Shown: positions 35,821-47,869 of the stretch, in pieces
How the letters are laid out: each line of letters starts with the position of its first letter
Position numbering within the stretch: position 1 is the first letter of the stretch
DNA from: Porites lobata
Taxonomy: Eukaryota; Cnidaria; Anthozoa; Scleractinia; Poritidae
Length of the DNA stretch: 64,000 nucleotides
Direction of reading: 5' to 3'
NCBI GenBank assembly: GCA_942486035.1
Contig: CALNXK010000362.1
Location: forward strand, 1 to 64,000
Program-made: the position numbers and the translations under genes
The notes under the pieces: generated by a model
What the model was told of the DNA's origin: nothing
The model's database searches: none
The model's input: the letters and a program-made list of their open reading frames with translations, nothing else

Positions 35821-36822
35821 ACAGATTACTTAATTTGCTTTATTAGATGCTCATGCTCAGTATGTTTTATCTTGATTCCATCCAAGGCCTATAATATTCT
35901 GCTGTTTGATTCGGGAAGTTCTGTTTATCTAATTAAAATCAGGTTTAATCTGCAAGCATTAAAAAAGAAAGTTGCCCTCTGATGCAACATTAATTTGTAA
36001 ATAATATTGTACAAAGTATTTTATTAAAAATTCTCTGAATGAAAATAGTGTCTCTTTTGTGTTTTATGGAAAAGCAATTTACAATCAGCTCTGTTAAAAA
36101 CAGGCATTGTGGAACGAATCAGAAAAGCTAAAATTCACCCAGTTTGGCATTCCCTGGTTAGTTACAGGTGACCCAAGCTCATGTTATGAGGATGGAATGT
36201 AATTTCTATTGACACGAGCAGGTCAGTAACATGTTACAAGCAATTGTTGAGATATACCGAGGTATAAGACTTTGTCATCTTCTTTGTTAATGATAGCAGT
36301 TGAATTTCCACTAAAAAAAGGATTTTCAATAAATTGAGTGCCTGTGTAATATTGGCTCTGCTTTGCTTTGCATTATGATAGAAGGGATTTCTTAAAAACC
36401 ACGCCCAAAATTGAAAAATGGGTTGTTACCAAGCACAGCTATCCTTAGACGACCAAGTTTCAATCGGATTCTCTTCTGCATGTTTTATTCTGCCATGTGA
36501 GTTGGCATGGCTATCCAAGTACATATACTAGTCTTTATATTCTTCAACCATATACTTTCATAAGACTTTTAGAAACCATACTGAATCACGATACCTAGCA
36601 GTTTATAACTGGATTTTCCCAACCTCAATCTACAAAGGAAAAAAATGTTCTGCTCCCCCCCACCACTTCAAGGGGATGTAGAACTTTTAAGCCCTCCCCA
36701 CCCACTCACCACTCTCCGCCCCTCCTGCTGATGAATTATGATGACTCCCTAAGCAAAACCTATCATCAACAATTCTCGTGCAAACAATGAATCAAAACAA
36801 AAAGCCATAATCTACCACAAGC

Positions 36823-36828
36823 TTTATT
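36823..36828 (-). terminator. Polyadenylation signal AATAAA, membrane-protein gene
   Basis: AATAAA on the minus strand begins 1 nt beyond the TAA stop at 36830. It is the only strong hexamer close to the gene's end. Confidence 0.4.
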
Positions 36829-36829
36829 G

Positions 36830-39800
36830 TTATCTAGATCTCTTTTTATGGATGTACAACACATTTTCTTCAATAAATGCTAATGTTCTGGGAACTAAAC
36901 ATCTTACGGTTATAATTATAATGCCAATTACAAGGACAACAAGTTTCCAGACATGCCATGGAACACCAAAAAATAGCTGCTCCAGAACTGAAAAATAAAC
37001 AAAGATTATGAATCACCAAAGAGAAAGTCTCCTACTCTCCTACGGACAAAGTTGAACTCCACATAGTGCCCAACCAAACAGGAGACGATGCTTTACCACT
37101 TCTCCTGGGTACCAATTTTATTTTTTGTTGAATACATGTATGTATTGCTGTATGCAACAATAGGTTCAAACAAGGGAAAATAAAACTTAAAGCAAGGGCA
37201 AAATTTGCAAAAGAATTATATAATAATATTCTAAAGGACTGTCAAGATGCTGGGTATTATATGCAATTATTATGTAGTTTGTTTGTTTGTTTTCTTCCTG
37301 TGAAATAGTCAGGGTCATGCTAGTGGGAGAAATCCCTCACCCCCAGAATTGATTGACAGCCCTGCGAAGGGGAAGAAAAATTTAACAACTAGAAAGAAAC
37401 ATGAAATGAAAGGTTGCCCTATTTCTGCACTTCACTTAACATGTTAGAGAAGGCTAGTTTGAGTTATTCAAGAAGGGCGCACTTACACCTACCTATGTTG
37501 TATAATACAGGTTCACCTAAACTAGCAGGGTTCAATGGCACTCCAGTCCTTATGGCTGTAACATTTGCAAACTGCTCCTGCAAATAAATTCCATGATAAG
37601 CAGCCATGTATCACAGCCCAACCCAAAACTTCTGCTGAAGTTGCAGAAGTCCATACCAGGATAATTAGCAATCAGTAGAGGTTTTTCATTGGTCACTTGC
37701 AATATGAGCTCAGTGGCTGCTGTGGAGATGTGGCCATTACAAGGGGGGAGAGGAAGGGAGTGGGTAAAGCTTTAAATATGGCACCATTTTGGGGAAAGGG
37801 TGGAGCATCTTTAGTTTTTAAAAATGCTTCATATTACAGCATACATGTATCAATAAATTTAATACGTCACACAGAAAAAAAAGAGGGATCAAAAGGTCAG
37901 AACATATTGATGCAGAATAGTGATTAAGGTACAGCAAGTACATCAGTTTATACAGATTTTGCTTTCAAATGGCCATTGCTGTCATGGACTATATAAAATA
38001 TGAGAGGGAGATCGGTAAACTGACAGGCCTTTACCAACTCATTTCCAGGGTTGTCTCTCATACTTGCAGGACTTGAAACAGTCCCATTCGGTAGTCTGGG
38101 TCTGTAGTCCAGGTAGATTTTCTTGCTGGGCAAGTAACTTTTAAAGTTTACTTATGCAGTGGAGAAAGGGTCCAGGCAATAGTCATTCTCTAACAACATC
38201 ATAAACTAAGATGAGCAAGAAGTGGTCCCGGGTACGCAAAATGTTAGAGCTGCTTGCCCAAAGGACAATTAAAAGCTGGAATTCCAGTTTTTTCAGAGCC
38301 CTGATTTGTCCTGCCGAAGCAAGTAGGAGACAACCCTGGGAATGAGGTTGAGTAAAATTAATGTACGTCCACTTGGACAAAAAACTGGCAGTTGTGGAAA
38401 GGTTTGACTGACATTTTTTGTTATTTAACATTATAATCTACTCATACCGTATCTGTTAGCTGATTGTTGAAGACTAGTTTATCAATATTGAGGAGCTGTC
38501 TTGATCTGTCTCTCAACTGCAATTCATCTTTTGGAATTAAGCGAATATAAAAGTCTGTCGGTGTCTTGGAGAGAATGAGAAAGGTAGAGCTGTTGTTAAA
38601 TAGGGCCAAAAAACATGCAAGCTTTTTAACATATCTAAAGATCCATTTTGAAGTGCTTATCAAGTTATTTTTTTATCTACATTTTGTTAAAGACACACAC
38701 TTGTAGATATCAAATTTAATTAAACAGATAACAAGTCTCTTGCATTTATTTCTTAAGCTTAATTTTAACCATCTATGTGGAATGCTTCTTCAAAACTTAA
38801 CCCTATTTTAGAGCAAAATCACTTTTTTCAAAAAGCATAAAAACCTATAAAACTACTTTGGACTGTTTATATACCTTGGCCCTATGTCAAAAGAGGTCAA
38901 ACAAATACCCTCACCAGTGCTACACATACTCACAATAGCTGATTCCAGAATATATCCATTTCTACCCTCAAGATAGGGTCAGCAGAAGTTTCAAAGAAAG
39001 AGGGTCTAAATTAAATGTGAAGCGGAATTTTTCTGTGGGGTTTGTTTGTGTGTGTGTTGGGTGAGAAAGGGGTTCAAAATATAAACCGTCTGACTGTGGT
39101 GGAAGCATGAAGTTTTTCTAGCAGTTACACCAATTTTTTAATGTAACAAATCCTATTAATATGAAGCTTGGCTCATAAAACTTGTTTGTAAAAATTCCGG
39201 GCTTTCACACTGAGGAGGGTTTTGAAAAAGATAATAACATAACCATTATGTTATTAAGGATTTTCAAGTGAAAATAATTTAATGTGGTTGTGATAAAGGG
39301 TGGTCACTAAGAGGCCATTCATTAATTCATGGGTTGGAGGGGGGGCTATGGAGATCATAATTTTTTCCTGTTTTTTTTTTAAACAAAGTTTGCTTTATTT
39401 TCATTTTTCTTTTGAGCTCCCGACAGGTTTAACACCGTCGTTAAATAAATAAGAAAGGTAAAGATGGTTAACTTACAGTGGAACGATATGATACTCGTAG
39501 CTCATAATTTTTTCCAGGCTTCAGCTGTACTAAATGGTACACAACTGTTTCTTGGTGCTGCAGAACCTAATAATATTATGATGTCAGAGTCACTTAGCTT
39601 TGAAAAGTATACATAAAAACATTGGTGCTGGCTCTGCACCAAAGGGTACCGTATATTATGGGGCAGTGTAAAATGCAGACTGCAGACTGACGAAAGACTA
39701 TTGTTTTTAGGGTTAGAAAACAATGGGACTATTTGTCACGTACTCATTTGCATGGTGAAAACAGTAGTCCGCTGTCTACATTTTACACTGACCAGTATAT

Positions 39801-40423
39801 TAATGCGTCTTTCTGTTTACTGAATATTGTAAATGTAAAAAAAATCTTTAGGATTTTTTATTGGCAAAAGAATAAAGCATCTAAAATAGAATAGATTCCA
39901 TTCACTTTCATAGAAACCGCGCATAGTATCAAGAGTATCTCCGAGCGGAAAAAATGGCTATTCAGTAGTGATAAAGTGATTTTTACTTATTATTCATTGT
40001 ATTATGGGTGATTTTGACATTTCTGGGTTAATGGATTGGGGTAACATTTCCGTATACAGCTGAGCCCCATGTACTTATTATGCATACAGCAATCTCAAAT
40101 GATTTCACACGAAACATGTGAGCATAATAAACGTAGAAGGCTGCACAGAAATCTCACCATAAGTCCTTCTAAAAGGACTGAATTAGGTTTATCGTAATGA
40201 ACATGTATTATTAGCTTATTATTAATTATTAAACTCAGACCTGGTTAAATAACGGTTTCTCTGGCTCCAATCTGTCACATAAAAACAAAAACAAAAAATC
40301 AGTCAAGGAAATTAACTTTATCGTGAGTATGGAATCTGCGAATTACCTCGTAATTCCAAAGATTCTTCCAGCAAAAATTAGGCTTAGAATAATACCTCGA
40401 CGATCGCAAAATCTGTCCGCCAT
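36830..40423 (-). CDS. Single-pass type I membrane protein, unrecognised
   Basis: Seven exons with consistent phases give 238 residues: 40423-40347, 40271-40241, 39557-39477, 38564-38448, 38121-37954, 37577-37493 and 36987-36830. The start is in a strong context (AACATGGCGG). Residues 1-26 form a signal peptide with core IILSLIFAG. Residues 27-195 are an extracellular or luminal domain. It has beta-type blocks (VVYHLVQLKPGKNYELRVSY, then DFYIRLIPKDEL) and two N-glycosylation sequons (NGT in exon 5, NVT in exon 6). One membrane helix follows (about 202-219, core LVVLVIGIIIITV). The cytosolic tail is short and ends basic, HKKRSR, a possible ER-retrieval type tail. It is convergent with enkurin, with stops 1 kb apart. 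I do not recognise the family. The multi-exon architecture and conserved look suggest an ancient housekeeping membrane glycoprotein. Confidence 0.75.
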
Positions 40424-40429
40424 GTTTTT

Positions 40430-42800
40430 CGCGTTGGTATAAACAAATGGAAAACGTCTACTTGATGAAACCGCTGGTCTATTGGGAAAAAACGGTGAGT
40501 GTTGGTGGAGCATTGGGAACAAGTTGAGAATCCCTTCTGCCCTCGATAATCCTTGGGTATTTTAAATATGGAAAGTGAAAAGACTGTATTTCTTGTGAGA
40601 GAAACAAGTAGCTCCTACAAAAACAATCTCCCCAACATGTAAAGCCACTTTCCCGATTTCTTCATTTTTGCGCGAAATACTTCTTATATATTAGTACAGT
40701 GGAACCCCCGGCTACCTCGTTATTACGGCCTCTTTTTTTTGGCCGCCAGGCAAAACGGCCATACATTTTCTTGTTAAAAACCCTCGTTAATGCCATCACC
40801 CGTTAATATGGCCAACTTTTTTTGGCCCGTTGGTGACCGTATTAACGGGGTTCCACTGTAGTTTGAAATTTTGTTGCTTGTAAAGCCCCATCATCGATTT
40901 TTCAGCCGTCAAAAATGCAAAAATAGCCATCAAAAAGTTTCAAGGGATTTCAAATCTCAACTATTTCAGCTGATCACATTCACGGATTTCTGGCTCTTAA
41001 AGAGTCTTTAAACTGGAAAAACCAATTCCATTGTTCTCCAAAGAACTTCTTTTATAGACACAGAAAGTCCTTACAACTTTCTAATATCTGAACTGAAATA
41101 TAATTTTATAAATGAGAGTTCAAGATGACCTCCAGATGAGAATCCCTCACACAAATCCTCATCTTTCAAGGAGGTGGTGTGAGAGCAGAACCACGTTAAG
41201 TACTTAAATTCGCGTTGCTCACAGGACGGTATGTACAGTAGCGGACCCAGACCTTCAGATAAGGGGGGGAGGGGAGGGGGGCGGGGGAGGGCCTGTCTCC
41301 AAAAAACGAAAAAACGCCATAGCGATGTGAAGCGTTGTCTAGCGAAGCGATGAAACGAGAAATGAAGCGATATAACAAAAGCGGATTCGAAAACTAAGAA
41401 CAAATAACAAGAACTAGAATTAGATTAAACAAAAAAGTAAAAATGATAAAAAGGTTACAAACTTACTTCTGTATCTGACTAAGGGAGTGATAACAAAAGT
41501 TGAAAACGTTGTCTTAACTTGAACCGGAAGCATATTTATCGTGAAAAGCAGGAGCTGGTGAAAAGTACAGGCGCGAGAGGCACGCAAGAGGAAACGAAAG
41601 TAGCTCCTCGAAAGCGGCCCCTCGGCCGCTGGCTTGCGAGTTCTCGCGCGGCTTGCTTTGCTCTCCCAAATAGGAGTGCTTGCTCGCAGGCTAAAGCATA
41701 TGCTTCTGCCTGAACTCGTTGACTTGTTTAATTGAACTGGCTAAAAAATTCTAGGTACGGTCTTAGAAATCCGGTCTAAGAACAAAGAATAGTTATCTTT
41801 GCTAACTTAATTGTGCGTGAGTAAAGGCATCCGTTGAGCTACCCGCAATAAAAGCTTATTATACTCGTACAAAGAAACATTAATGCCTAAGAAAGGGAAC
41901 ACGAAAAGCCATAAAACAGTTGACTGTAACAGCTGGGGTTCCATGGAAGAAGAAGAAAAGCCCCAAAGTTTACATTTGTACAGAAATTTATATTTACTTA
42001 AACTCTTGGACCGAAACAATCCTAAATTTCCACTGAATAACCGTCACTCTTCAAAAACTCTAAGATTTAATCGCCAACCGTCAAAAATTAGAAAAAATTA
42101 ACCGTCAATAGTCAAAGCTACTACCTTATTGAGATGGTCATTGCTTTTCAGAGACGTATTCGAGACGAACGGTCGAGAGATTCCTGTGGGAAGAACCTCG
42201 CTCGGATCACGTGACCCGAAACGCTTAGGCCGCCCGGAAAAAGGCCTAGGGCTTATTTATTTTGTTGAAGTCTAACTTTGGCCACTTTTGGTAGTAAAAG
42301 GGTGTATAGTAAAAGTTGAGAGAGGTTCAACTTTTACGTATGTGTGACCTTCATTGACATTCATTGTCTCTATTTTATTTACACGCGTACGCACGGAAAA
42401 ATTACGCGACAGTGGAAATTCACCCGATAGGAGAGCAGACAATGGAACGTTTTGCCTATTTTTAAAGAAAAAAAAAATTTTGAAAGTCTTAATAACGTTT
42501 ATTTCTGGTGAAGAAAAAAATTGCACCATCACATGTATTTCGTAAATGCTATGGTCTACGGTCTCGAAGAATAGGCCCAAGAAAGTGATCAGTGGTGAAG
42601 ACGGCTATATCAAAGGACTCAAAAGTTACAACCTCGTAAAGTCGAACCAGTCCCTTTCTGGGTATAGTTCTACAACGAACAGTTCTCTCTCGTAGCTGTA
42701 TAACCATAACGCAAACACTAGTAATTGTCGGATCTGTCCCTTTAATGTCAGTAATAACGAGGCTCGACCGTATTGTATTCTATAACGAATTTAGCGGTGT
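40430..42800. other. No gene; repeats between convergent/divergent genes
   Basis: Contains the 162-bp TA-flanked element (40697-40858) and a GC-rich dispersed-repeat piece near 41560-41720 that reads GGCTTGCGAGTTCTCGCGCGG. Remnants of other families make up the rest. No frame with protein-like character was found. Confidence 0.45.
40697..40858. mobile_element. TA-flanked MITE, CAGTGGAACCCC ends
   Basis: Starts CAGTGGAACCCCCGG, ends CGGGGTTCCACTG, with TA on each side. The 162-bp interior is itself palindromic (GGCCATACATTTTCTTG against TAATATGGCC-type motifs). Confidence 0.8.
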
Positions 42801-42809
42801 GAGGGTGAG

Positions 42810-44831
42810 TCATCTTAAATTGAAATTTGTTGCAAAACGTCTCTGATTGAATTCTTCAGATGGAACAGAAACTGACACATGGAGCTGCTGATCACCTATG
42901 AATTGCTTGTATCCTCGTAAAAGGTAAACGCCCGCAAATCTATAGGACAGTCTCCCGAGATATGGCTCTTTGAATGACAATTTTTGGACTATACTTTGAA
43001 GCTCCTCTATCTCCTCCTGAAGAGCCGCCGTACTGGAAAGAGAAAAGCTCATTCGCAGTTGAATCTTCAAGTGTTGTAGAAGTAGACAGGGAGCCAAATA
43101 GAACCTTGGACAACGCCCATTGTGTTCTTTTTCAAGCAACTGGATCACATTGCGTATTGGTTTGTCGTTGTACAAGCATTTATGAAATTTGGTAATCGAT
43201 ATTCCAATCCCTTCTGGTGTAGAATTATTGGATTGCGGATGAGAATCTACGCTTCTGATGTATTCTATCGCCCCTGTTAAGTCTCCTTTCGTGTACGCTT
43301 CAAACGCCTCATGCACTAAGCGACTCATATTATCACTTTTAATAGAACAGTCTTCAGGACCAGTCCTTGAACAAATGACTCTAGACCCGGGGTCGAGACG
43401 ACTGATACAGGAATTAACCATGTGAATGATTCTGCTAACATGCTGATCGTGATCGTACTTGGCAAATATTCTTTTCATCTCTTCCCAAGACGCTTTCCCA
43501 AGCTCATGACTTTCTTCATAGTTCTCTGTCAAGGAAAATGTAATAACGCTAAGCAGCCTCGTCAAGTAGCCAGCAATGTACGCTTCTAACCCTGTGTGGT
43601 GAATTCTTTCTAACTTGACCATCGCCAAATTAAGCGTCATTTCACCGGATGGAATTCCCAAATCTTGACGTAATAAATTTTCAACAGTTTCTCTTAGCAG
43701 TTTTGGCATGTTCTGGAAAATGGTAGAGTATTCGAGAATATTTTTATCGGTGACTTTATGAACTGGAAAAATGTTGCAATTCTCAACAAAGAAGTGTGGG
43801 ATGTTGCTAGTGTTCAAAGATTGATAAATTTCGTCCATCATTTCTTTGATAAATTCAGTCGCTTTCTTGGACCTCCATTCATCAATCGGTGTTTGCTCTA
43901 TTTTCCATAGCATCAGAGTTTTGACATGGTACGAGCTTAACAGACCGCTTACATGGAACAAATCCTTGAAAATGTATTTGACGATGCCGTACATCTTCCT
44001 CATTGTAGAACTCATTTGTTGGAAGCAAGCTATCTCCACCATAGAGAATGATAACCGGAATTGCAAGTCCTGTTCCTCTGCCATAGGATTTCCGGTTGGG
44101 ACAAGGAAAAGCGGGACATTTTGAACAACTTCCGATTTCCACTCTCTTTGAAACGTGACGTCATTTTTCCCTAGCCGCGTGACCCATTTTAATGTTATGT
44201 GTGGCCAGTTGGCAAGTCTGAGGCAAGGAACCCCATCGTATTCATTCAAGGCACCTTGCCCAGATATTGAGGGACTCACGGTGGAGGGAAGAACTTCGTT
44301 TCGTGTGTAATCCAATCCACAATTTAGCACGACATTCTCTTTAAACTTTCCAGGAATGAGTAAGAACGCTTTTTCCATTTCGTCAAAACTAAGGGCGTCT
44401 GAAAATATCTTGCCATAAATTTCATGAGATTCCAAACGGGATTTGTAGGCACAACTTACATAAATCTTTCCGTATGTGTTCGTCATATCATAGTTTGCAT
44501 CTCTGACAAAGTTTTCGCAAGGACAGGATTTGAAGTACATGGAACCTTGGTTCCCATCACAAAGTACCTCTAGTCCAACGACCTCAAACATGTAATCAAC
44601 ATCCGTCTGGCCGCCGGTAGGTAAGATTCTTGTCTGCCTCTCCACTCTGCTACCAGCTCGGTGTTGCTTTATATAAGGGGACAGTCTACTTCCTTTCCAA
44701 ACATCATGATGCATAATTCTAATATTGTGTACTCCTCTCTGCCAAGAATCGAGTTCTTCTAAGTACGACTCCAAGAGGGTGTTCATACCATCGCTGTTAT
44801 CAAGGCAGTCGTTTTCCAGGAAGTTCGACAT
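42810..44831 (-). CDS. Mab-21/cGAS-like (cGLR-type) protein
   Basis: 673 residues in one uninterrupted exon. The start is the ATG at 44831 (MSNFLENDC); an in-frame TAG lies upstream. Residues 60-61 are the Gly-Ser of the nucleotidyltransferase helix (AGSRVE). Residues 77-79 are the D-x-D pair in TDVDYMFEV. D198 in EYDGVPCLRL is placed as the third acidic residue, and it is followed by the family's WP. Residues about 255-308 carry the Mab-21 C-terminal signature (LSFSMVEIACFQQMSS, then LLSSYHVKTLMLW). The last 170 residues are an alpha-helical, TPR-like extension. Mab-21-fold proteins include cGAS and animal cGAS-like receptors, which sense nucleic acids and make cyclic dinucleotides. All three catalytic acids seem present, so activity is possible but unproven. 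An upstream acceptor (TTATCTCTTGTAG at 44892) suggests a spliced 5'UTR. No cGAS-type zinc thumb was identified. Confidence 0.85.
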   Translation of the reverse strand: MSNFLENDCLDNSDGMNTLLESYLEELDSWQRGVHNIRIMHHDVWKGSRLSPYIKQHRAGSRVERQTRILPTGGQTDVDYMFEVVGLEVLCDGNQGSMYFKSCPCENFVRDANYDMTNTYGKIYVSCAYKSRLESHEIYGKIFSDALSFDEMEKAFLLIPGKFKENVVLNCGLDYTRNEVLPSTVSPSISGQGALNEYDGVPCLRLANWPHITLKWVTRLGKNDVTFQREWKSEVVQNVPLFLVPTGNPMAEEQDLQFRLSFSMVEIACFQQMSSTMRKMYGIVKYIFKDLFHVSGLLSSYHVKTLMLWKIEQTPIDEWRSKKATEFIKEMMDEIYQSLNTSNIPHFFVENCNIFPVHKVTDKNILEYSTIFQNMPKLLRETVENLLRQDLGIPSGEMTLNLAMVKLERIHHTGLEAYIAGYLTRLLSVITFSLTENYEESHELGKASWEEMKRIFAKYDHDQHVSRIIHMVNSCISRLDPGSRVICSRTGPEDCSIKSDNMSRLVHEAFEAYTKGDLTGAIEYIRSVDSHPQSNNSTPEGIGISITKFHKCLYNDKPIRNVIQLLEKEHNGRCPRFYLAPCLLLQHLKIQLRMSFSLSSTAALQEEIEELQSIVQKLSFKEPYLGRLSYRFAGVYLLRGYKQFIGDQQLHVSVSVPSEEFNQRRFATNFNLR

Positions 44832-44891
44832 ATTTTTCACGTTATATCTTGTCTACATTCCAGGCAGTCAGTTCCATCATTGTGACATCTC

Positions 44892-45520
44892 CTACAAGAG
44901 ATAAATTGCACACAAGGTTAATGAACCAGAGAAAAGTAATAAACTCGGATAAAGGGAAGCCCAGCCTTAAGACCACCTCGGCTTTATTTCGACCACAGTA
45001 GTTTATTCTTCAAACTACTGAGAAAAAGACAAAAAACAAAAACAAAAAAACAGTCAATCAATCAATTATCTTAACGCTTTGAATCCTAGAGGTTGGCCAA
45101 AGCCAAAACTCGACAAAAAAATCCAATGAGCGGAAAAACAAACAGTACCATGTGAAACTGAATACAGATGGAGCCGTTTCTTTTGAAAGATTCATAATTC
45201 ATTCCAAGAGTGTTTTGGGTTTACACGGCCAATTCGGTACAATGGGGTCCGCCTTTCGATCAACCTGTTGAAACTCAGGCATCTTCTCATCTAAATACAA
45301 CCAGGATTTTGTCGCCCATTAGTGGTCGTATCAACGAGGTTTTACTTTCACCGTTCAGCATTTTTATCGTTTATCTGATGATACGGTAGCCTTAAGGAGT
45401 TCTGATGTGAAACGAACTTTTTCGTCCATAGATATATTATAACCTCGTTCACAGGGCTCTCTCCAAGAAGTTGCAAAAATTAAGAGCGAAAACACTATCC
45501 TGAATTAGATGCATAAGTCA
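44892..45520. other. No clear gene; upstream of Mab-21-like gene
   Basis: Holds the likely intron/5'UTR boundary of the Mab-21-like gene at 44891 and decayed repeat sequence. A fragment resembling the TA-flanked families (TCGTATCAACGAGGTTTTAC) lies near 45327. Confidence 0.4.
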
Positions 45521-45522
45521 CA

Positions 45523-47847
45523 TTAAGTATATAGTATAGTATGGTATAGTATATAGTATATAGTGTAGTGTAGTATAGTGTAGTATATATCTGTTCTGAT
45601 CTGTTTGAAGGGATTTTTAAAAGTACATGTTTCAGGAGGACACGTAACTGATGCCTATGGAAAGGTATAACGTAGTCAAATGAGAACACGAAAGCGCGTC
45701 GATTCCATTGGTTAAGCCGGATTTTAATTCTGCGCGCACTTTCGCCACTGTTTCATACTGTCCTCACGTTTTCTTTGCTAGATCTGCCTAGTGTGTGAAA
45801 ATCAGCTCTAAGGGGAGCAGAAACATCTCGCAGTCGATATGAAAGCTTTTCTGGAAGTGTTAATAAATGTTTATGCTTGTTTGACCCCTGCAAAGCAAGG
45901 AAAATTCAGAGAAACCCTTGCTCAGGCTTCCATTATAAAGAGTAACTGCTTTACCTAGCAAACATTACCTTTAAAAGTAAGCAGTAAGTACGTTTTTCGA
46001 AACATCTAATGCTATTAAAACTGCCCCTTTTCCCCATATAAAAGAAAGCTCTTATCCTGAAGCTTTATTACGTTGTAGGACTTGCCATCAAACTTTTCCG
46101 TCACGCAAGACGTTTAGATACAATAAAATTGTCTGTTTTCTTTACGATAAATATTTGAACTATATCTGATTGTTCCTATGGTTTGTTTTCTGACTTATCG
46201 TGGATCGACATATACAACAGTTGAGTATGGAATTAAGGTCTAAATAAAATCACGATGAAAGATATCGTGCACCTACTTATGAAATGACTTCTGGGTTCAA
46301 AAATCTGGACAAACATTTCACAGTGTCTCACAGTGTTAAACCATTGTTGTCAAAAATTCCACTGTAACTAACAGAAAGAGAAAATACCGAGGAATTTACC
46401 TCATTTTCAACATTGCCGTGGAGAAGAGAGAGAGTGATCACATGACATCGGCCTAAACCCAAATACATAACGTCAGTGAGAAAGTCAAATGAAAGCAGCC
46501 AAGAGAACATAAGGCTTTTTATTATGTTCTCTTGAAGAAGACGAAAAATAAGAAAATCAACTAACTTGGCTTAAAACTGGATACACCTTCAGTTCCTTCT
46601 CGTCGATTTTGACGATGTTGTATCGACGCATAAAACGTTTGGCAACTGAGGAAGTCAGACAATCCTGGCAGAGGGCATCATGGGAGCGACGAGCGTGAGT
46701 GTACGGTGCATCACAGGGTGTATCAAAAACACTTGTCACGCAACCTAGAAATTGAAGTCTCTCTTCTCTCTTCACAGGATCGGTTAAAATAGGAATTATT
46801 TAATGGAAGATAAAAACTTTAACAAGTTTTTCTTTCAATTTTATGGTTGTTTCACTTGGCCTGATCTAAAAGGAAATAATGTTTACAGAGTAGCCACGAG
46901 TGCCAAGAGCCCCTGGGGGCTACTTAAAACTATTTTTTCTAGGAAAGCATTAGTGAAACTAGGAATAAGCAGCCACAAGCTTTTGATTGAGACAGGAAGA
47001 TACGACAATAATCCCCGTGATGAACTTTATTTTATTTTATTTTTCTTAGGCCCAGTTCAAACGTCAATCTTTTCATGTACGCGACTAATACATGTATATC
47101 CATTTAGCTCCTTGGTTCTACCCAAATGACATAAGTTCGACCGTTGATTCAGATGTCGAACGAAACATAAAAATGTCGTGACACTGACTTGACAGAAACC
47201 TAATAACACAACATCCGTGGCATTTACTAGATCCATAGCTCTGTTTTAGTATAGTCTCCTTTGGGGGTTAGTTTAAGCCTTAAAGGTATTATCCAGGGTA
47301 AAAAATCATCCTTTTTCGAAATTTGCAATTTTTAGATGATTAATTAGAGCTCACCAAGAGCTTTCTTTTAAAAAAAATTCTAGGAAAAAATGTTTTTTCT
47401 ATGCAGACTTATGGAGCGCAAATTTTTTTCTATGCTAATTATTTTAATTGATCGTTGGCAAGTCCTGTCATACTTGATTAGCTCTCTCTTCCGCCGAGAT
47501 CTGGTCTTTGTTTTAGGCATGTTTATCGACCTATAAAACACTTTTTCGAAGTGTTATTCAGTCAGGATATATAACGGTTACAGAAAATACAGAACGTTAA
47601 AGAGAAAATTATAAAGTTACTAAGTTAACCTGTTTGAATTCCTCGCGTCCGAGCCGAGCAGTGTATAAAGATTATAATTCCTACAAAGTTGCGCGTTTGT
47701 AACCTTTTCCTGCTGTGTCACTATTGTTGTGCCTTCGCTGGTATGCATCATCACAGCTTTGGTCTTATAATCTGTTATAATCTCGTCACGGGTAATGCAC
47801 TGCCAAAAATCTTTTCCCCCTGTTTTCTCGAAATGGAACGCTAGCAT
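45523..47847 (-). CDS. Tentative four-exon gene, unknown function
   Basis: Four minus-strand exons fit in phase and give 223 residues. Exon 1 (47847-47630) starts MLAFHFEKTGGKDFW and has donor AG|GTTAAC. Exon 2 (46767-46566) carries FLGCVTSVFDTPCDAPY, CQDCLTSS and FMRRYNIVKIDEKEL, with donor GTTAGT. Exon 3 (45887-45768) has a strong TTGCTTTGCAG acceptor, LTLPEKLSYRLRDVSAPL and donor GTGAGG. Exon 4 (45654-45523) has acceptor CTTTCCATAG and ends in residues encoded by a TATAGT microsatellite. Exons 1-3 have protein-like composition; exon 2 is cysteine-containing and basic. The weak points are the poor acceptor of exon 2, the microsatellite-encoded tail and the lack of any recognised family. The true 5' end may lie further upstream, since a TTAG acceptor-like site precedes exon 1. 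It may also be a decayed gene. Confidence 0.35.
45527..45590. repeat. TATAGT-type microsatellite
   Basis: An imperfect run of TATAGTATAG and TAGTGTAG units, about 64 bp long. It produces tyrosine/threonine/isoleucine-rich reading frames on the minus strand. Confidence 0.85.
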
Positions 47848-47869
47848 AAACCAGACCTAATTCAGTTGA

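Noticed and set aside
41071..41403. 110-codon minus-strand frame with a proline run
   Set aside because: The proline run comes from a G-rich tract (GGGGGGAGGGGAGGGGGGCGG); no other support.
43846..44142. Frames on both strands within the Mab-21-like gene
   Set aside because: Shadows of the 673-residue coding frame.
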